A DNA stretch of 64,000 nt, from the NCBI GenBank assembly GCA_963920525.1, contig OY986438.1:46662288-46726287 (forward strand), given 5' to 3'. A program made the position numbers and the translations under genes. The notes under the pieces are model-generated. The model saw only the letters and a list, made by a program, of their open reading frames with translations. It searched no databases and was not told the origin of the DNA. The stretch comes from Dichetophora obliterata (taxonomy: Eukaryota > Arthropoda > Insecta > Diptera > Sciomyzidae). The number at the start of each line of letters is the position of its first letter. Position 1 is the first letter of the stretch. Positions 59,040 through 64,000 of this stretch are shown one piece after another.

Positions 59040-59760
59040 CACGAACTAATTATGTCTATAGAACACGGTGTTAAGGAAGGCCAAACAGGTTTGCCAAAAA
59101 TGGCGACACTAGGAACCGCCTGAAATCTTTTGTAGCTATAGGGCAGAAAATTGCTCAAAACCGAGTTTTTATTGACGCGAGTTTCTTTAAATAAAGATAA
59201 AAAGCAAGCCAAGAATGGTAACAACACGGCCAATGAATCCCTCCCTCATCGTTAAAAAGGATGACATTTACTTTTTGAAAAAGTTATAATACCTGAATTG
59301 CACATATTGCAAGGGTTTGTTAATCATCATTTTTGGGATGGATTGGCAAAACTTGTTGGAAGCTTCTCTGATTTGGCCCAAAAAAATCAAAGTGGTTTCA
59401 AAAGAGTATTTGAGCGTCTCGAAAATTGCTCACAAATGCAGATTTACTGATGGAGAAAGAATCTATGGCGAAATAGATAGGTTCAGAATTGTAGGTGCAC
59501 CCTTTGTTGCTGCATTCAAGGCTATGAAAAATATCTTCGAAGTTTGTTTCGCAGATTGCACAGTGAAACAAATTTACAAAAAAGTAAAAATTCGTATGTA
59601 CTACTATATAGAAGTAAGAGTACTACCCCATAAAAGCAAAATCGTTGCGAGGTTTTGCAAAGTTAGGAGCGGAACATTTTTTTTTTTTTTTTTTGACACA
59701 TTAAATTTGGGTGAAGAGTATATTTTTCTGCAATTCAAAGCATCAGTTTTAGGTTTTTAA
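59040..59760 (+). pseudogene. degraded transposon-type protein, unnamed family (I)
   Basis: From about 59280 the sequence reads, with frameshifts, LNCTYCKGLLIIIFGMDW, then LIWPKKIKVVSKEYLSV and FVAAFKAMKNIFEVCF. The order (an ELHILQG-like string, then WPKK, then a FxxAFKA...CF block) resembles a repeated arthropod protein family that I know only as uncharacterised and transposon-associated. The open frame (59317-59760) includes a T-run translated as Phe. Upstream, 59040-59280 holds weaker frames that may be its N-terminal part. It is clearly not intact, and I assign no function. Confidence 0.4.
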
Positions 59761-59764
59761 CTTA

Positions 59765-60225
59765 TCCAGTATTTGGGTAAGCTTGTTATTGTCTCTGAAA
59801 ATGTTTATGTTCAAAAGTTAAATAATAATTTTCCAAATATTTTCTACCAAAAATTCACACCAGTTCCGAGTTAAAGAACAAAACACTCAAAAAAGTATCA
59901 ACATTTTCCTACTTTAACAGTGTAAAATTTTTCGTGTTCCCTTTTGCAAAATTTTAGCTAAAGCAATTATTGACCAAGTCTTGAAATAAACTTAATTATT
60001 ACTTAATTACTTAACAAATTAAGTAATAACAACTTTTAATGAAAAATTACCGTTTCACTTCAAAGATGTTATAAATTGATTAAATAAAAAGAGATAAATT
60101 TACGATTTTAAAACAATTTAATCAATCCAATATTTTTTAAAGAGCGGAGCGTCGGGGAGTAATCTTTCTATATTCATTGGAGTGGCACCGGCAACTCGTC
60201 TGGGTTCATCATCAGGATCTTCATT
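59765..60225. other. AT-rich spacer between two pseudogenes
   Basis: Nothing recognised. Confidence 0.4.
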
Positions 60226-60229
60226 GTCA

Positions 60230-61650
60230 GAGTTGTCTGAAGCCATAAAATCATTTAAAAGTTCTTCTGTGTATATGGAAGTTGATTTCGTTTTCATCCT
60301 TCTCTTCGAAAAGAGTTTTGAGAAAAGAGATCCGGTGACCGTTTTCCTCTATATCTGAGTTTTTAAAAATAGTTATTAAAAAATAATGTATTTACATTAA
60401 GCAAATTACTACCTGATTTCGAACAGCATTGTCACTTGGTGAAACCTTTCCCCTTGTTCATCTGATTCTGTTGGAAATTGGCGGCTGAAGTACTCGAAAT
60501 GAAAATGCAATAGGTAAATTTTTAAAGACATGTTTACTTGAATTTTTTCAAATACGTCTAGCATTTGGTATTTTGACATTTTGTAGTTTACATATCGTTT
60601 TTTTGCTAAATATCCGCTTATGACATTTTTTACCGCTCGCCAAGCATCGAGTTAGTAGTCAAGTAAAACTTAGAATATTTGTTTTGGCAATTAGAATTTT
60701 TCTTTGGGCTAACTCCTCCATCTTTCCCAAAGTACGCTTCATATTGATTTATCTTATAACGCGTGTCCAAGTCACATATAAAACACATGTGACTTTTTTT
60801 TTAAATTGTTGTACGCTAAAAGACCTTCATAGATCTTACTGTACTAATTTAAGTGAAATAAATAAATACAAATAAATACAAATAAAATGTGCTTTAAAAA
60901 GCCTTTTTGCATACTACAGAGCGTAGAAACCACCTTCAAAGCACAACATATTTTCCATTTATGTTTATCGTATTTATACTTTTCCAAAATTAGTTTTATC
61001 GTATTGTATCGATTGGTATCGATGGTGTTTTATTATGTTTATGTAAAAGAACTGCTACTTGACTCCATTTCGAGCTGTCTATAAACAGTCTTCAATCCAA
61101 GTCGTTAAAATTACATCCCGTTGCGCTCATCAGCTTTTCAATGGCATTGCAAAAAGCGAGGTTTTTTTCCTCATTACAAGTGACATGCTGCTGGAAAACT
61201 AATTGTCGATTCCTATAAGCTGTAACTTTGGTCCCGGGTACCAAAAGATTTTTGGAATTGAGAAATGAACTGAATAGTTCGGATTTCCTTTGAGACAATT
61301 TCAGTTTTGAAACAATGACGTCGACTTCATATGGTGTAATCACACTTGGTGCATTTGAGTACGAAAGTCCAGGACGTAGTTGGAACAGACAGTTGTTCAG
61401 CTGTTGGGACAGTGTCAGCGAATGTAATTGAATCAAGATCTGGATTTGATTTTGCTTTTTTTATGTTCATTCCGCGAACAGTATTTAAACATGAATAACA
61501 ATTTGCTGCATCATGTAATCCCGGATCAGTCCATATGATTTGGATTCCAAAAGGCATAGATACACGTTTATTTTGTTTCCAGTTTATTAGACCATTCTAG
61601 CATGTTACACAAACTGATTCTGTTGCCCAATTTACACTCCAAATCACAGA
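60230..61650 (-). pseudogene. degraded transposon-type protein, unnamed family (II)
   Basis: Read on the minus strand from about 61650, fragments in changing frames give MPFGIQIIWTDPGLHDAANC and YSCLNTVRG. Next come LKLSQRKSELFSSFL and VPGTKVTAYRNRQ, then LAFCNAIEKLMS. A W codon then appears to have become TGA before RLFIDSSK, followed by LLHKHNKTPSIPID. Much further on come AWRAVKNVISGYLAKKR, MSLKIYLLHFHFEYFS and DEQGERFHQ. The co-linear order over 1.4 kb shows one ancient gene with several frameshifts and stops. I recognise the family as a widespread multi-copy arthropod one without a name I can give. It lies on the opposite strand to the neighbouring pseudogene, tail to tail. Confidence 0.55.
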
Positions 61651-61654
61651 CTGC

Positions 61655-62690
61655 AGAAAATATGCTTTATATGCTACTTTAAAATCTTCAGTGAAGAATC
61701 TTTTATTTTTTTTTTGTGATGTATTTTTCCACATCGGCAAGAAATGACCACTAATGTAACATTATTTATTTCTATTTCTTTACACGATTCCATTTGGCTT
61801 TAATTAACTCACAGCATAATAAAAAAATTTTCGCTTTTGTTATTAATTTAATTAAAACAATTAAACGTCAAAGTGTGTATATACAACGTTGCCATCTTGA
61901 TAAAAAAAGGGAAATCACAAATCTTATGCACAAGAATAAGTGTATAAATATAGGAAGTATTGTTTAATATACGAAAATGGTGATACTTTTTTGTGTTTTG
62001 TCCTTTTAACTAGGAACTGGTTTAAATTATTGGTGAAAAATGTTTGAAAGATAATTATTTTACAGCTTAACATTAACTTTTTAAAATATAATTACACGCT
62101 TACCCCAATACTGGACACGTTAGAGACCAAAAACTGATGCGATGAATTGCAGAGAAATCCACTGTTCACCCAAATTAAATGTGTTAAAAAATATGTTTCG
62201 CTCCTAACATTGCAAAACCCCGCTAGAGTTTGTAATGAGTATGTAATAAGATCAAGAACAAGAGAATGCAAGTATAAATATGAAAACACTTTTGCAGTAA
62301 GGCACTTGTTATTAAGTTGGGTTATTACATTAAAGACGTTGCAGAAGTTAAGATACAGAAGTAGCATTAAGATTTAAATGTAATTAATAGTAATAAGAAA
62401 TTTATGAATAAAGTATATCTTTTTAAATAAAACTGATCTCATAAATTTCATATGCATGCTTGTGAAATATCCATAACCTCAAAAAATGTCTAAAATTTCT
62501 CATCGATATACACACAGGGAATGGATTATTGGCCAGAACAAAGTGCAGTATCGATCCATCACGAATTCAAAATTTATTGGAATCGCTACAAAATCAATCG
62601 CTGAAACGTTCCCAGTCAAATTTTTAAAAACTGTTGTCGAGTACTCTTCTGAACATGTTATGCGACTAAGAATTGATTAATAATTTGTTT
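61655..62690. other. unassigned intronic DNA
   Basis: Open frames at 62092-62367 (minus), 62147-62377 and 62486-62680 (plus) show no motif I recognise, and I do not call them genes. Confidence 0.35.
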
Positions 62691-62696
62691 CGATTA

Positions 62697-63312
62697 CACT
62701 GGTCAACAATTTAGCAACTTTTTCGTGCCACACGAACTTTGATAGCTAATACTGTTTCAGCTGTAATCCCACGTTATGAAACTGATTTTTTTTTTTATTT
62801 GGCCTCAGATTTTTTGTGATTTTGGACTCTGTGTTTTTACGACTTTGATCCTGTTTTTATGCTCTGGAATCCAAACAACTTAACGCAAAGCAAAAAAAAC
62901 ACCATCCTATAGAAAATTAAACGAGCTTTTTAGTGAGGTATTTTTTATTTCTCTGCCATATTTAGTCTGTCAGATTTTCAGGTTCAAAATAAAATTTAGG
63001 ATTTTTTTGTTAAAAATTTTGAATTTTACAAGTATTTTTTTTAAAATTTATAGCCATATTTAAAAAAAAATTAGTTTTATCGTATTTTATATTTAATTTC
63101 CTTAATTTTGATAACAAAAACATAAACATTATCCGAGAGGAACAATTAAAATAAAATAAAATAAGCGAACTAGCCATATAGTCATATGAAGCATTAAGCA
63201 CTCTTAGTAATCCACTTGTATCTAAATGACATTCAATGTAAAAATTGTAATAAATGTTATTATAAACTCATCATCTAACATTTGTGTGTGGCATAACCAC
63301 TGTTGACCAGTG
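62697..63312. mobile_element. CACTA-like MITE, 616 bp, TTA target duplication
   Basis: CACTGGTCAACA at the left and its mirror TGTTGACCAGTG at the right are each flanked by TTA (62694-62696 and 63313-63315). CACT(A/G) ends with a 3-bp duplication are the hallmark of CACTA (EnSpm) elements, which are uncommon in flies. Non-coding, AT-rich interior. Confidence 0.55.
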
Positions 63313-63315
63313 TTA

Positions 63316-64000
63316 TTATAACGGATTAATTTAAAAAATTTTAATCACACAAAAAAATATTTTGCTAAACTCATTATTCTCTTGCATGCTAACAGTTAAT
63401 AAATTCCTGAAATCTTGGCATTTAACTTTAAGTTCTAAAAGAAAGAATGTATTGTATTTGGGGAATGGTCCTGTTCAATCAGCTGATCGCGTCACAAGAA
63501 ATTCGGGTTTGAGAAATTTTTCTCTTAATAGGTGCTAAAAACGATTTGTTTTTAAAAAAGGAGCTGATACGACATTAAATAAAGTGTATGCGGTCACTAG
63601 TGATGCCAAAGAGCAGATTTCATGCAGTTCCTAGTGTGGCCGAACACCGTGACAACTTGATGTGATAGATATACACTTAATGCATACAAGGCCATTTATA
63701 GTTTAATAAAACAGTACCTAGGCGACCGAGCTGAGCTTGGCTTCCTGCCAAAACCAATGTATGTACAGCGTAAATCAAAGTAACTGTCGCACCTATATTA
63801 ATACCAGTTCCACAAAAAGAAGCAACACTGGAAAACATATGTTGTTTTTTACGATTCTAGCATTAATTGTACACTTATTGCATGAACCGTTTCAAAATTT
63901 TTGTCAATAATAATAATAATATTGCGAAAGGAAATAAGTGCAAAGATCCTTCGCCGGCACACAGGTTGCAGTATCGTATTTTCCTACGATAAAATCATAT
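63316..64000. other. unassigned intronic DNA to the end of the window
   Basis: No gene, tandem array or paired ends recognised. Confidence 0.4.

Larger units (their letters stand above)
47873..64000 (+). other. first coding intron of the receptor gene (continues beyond the window)
   Basis: Starts with the donor GTAAGA. No frame after it on the + strand shows the second zinc finger. It contains many mobile elements, listed separately, and a transposon-poor stretch at about 54.1-57.6 kb. Confidence 0.75.

Noticed and set aside
62092..62680. Open frames in the last intronic segment
   Set aside because: No recognisable motif, and overlapping frames on both strands.

Overview
The window reads as nuclear DNA from a higher (cyclorrhaphan-type) fly. 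It is AT-rich, littered with DNA transposons of insect type, and carries the CAG/CAA/TTG microsatellite style of dipteran regulatory DNA. It contains one recognisable host coding exon, at 47795-47872 on the + strand. This encodes the first 26 residues of a knirps-family nuclear receptor: the first DNA-binding zinc finger, ending at CEGCK with a GTAAGA donor. The rest of the gene is not in the window, so the intron after this exon is longer than 16 kb. That fits knirps-like (knrl), whose intron is long in Drosophila, better than the compact kni. The genus cannot be fixed from this sequence.

Layout. 1-6790: AT-rich DNA with old transposons (a decayed TIR element with a degraded gene, a MITE, a Helitron tail, a hAT-like non-autonomous element). 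6790-9760: transposon-poor, microsatellite-rich DNA. 9768-11045: dead LINE (RNase H end). 11323-15889: palindromic element, tRNA-derived SINE, hAT-type MITE. 15900-19750: transposon-poor DNA. 19754-28740: MITEs, a tandem duplication, a second and third copy of the palindromic family, a Helitron end, a piggyBac-type MITE and a 1.2-kb palindrome. 28775-39536: a dead piggyBac element split by a young, apparently intact Ty3/gypsy retrotransposon (identical LTRs, 4-bp target duplication, full gag-pol). 39540-44820: transposon-poor DNA. 44828-46769: two adjacent palindromic elements. 46770-47794: sequence leading to the exon. 47873-64000: intron holding a hAT deletion derivative, a 4.1-kb inverted-repeat element with three later insertions, a transposon-poor block at 54.1-57.6 kb, a complete small Helitron, two unnamed transposon-type pseudogenes and a CACTA-like MITE.

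The transposon-poor blocks are the likeliest places for control elements of the receptor gene. A motif close to GACTTAAGCAACRAACTTG recurs across them, always on the gene's own strand, over about 50 kb and on both sides of the exon. I know of no named element that explains it, and it is the most intriguing host-side signal here. The retrotransposon is the most intriguing mobile one: a complete 18-nt tRNA-Lys-type primer site overlapped by a gag ATG, an extra proline-rich ORF, and a 12-unit minisatellite inside each LTR.

Limits: all similarity was judged by eye. Family names rest on motifs, terminal repeats and target duplications, not on database searches.
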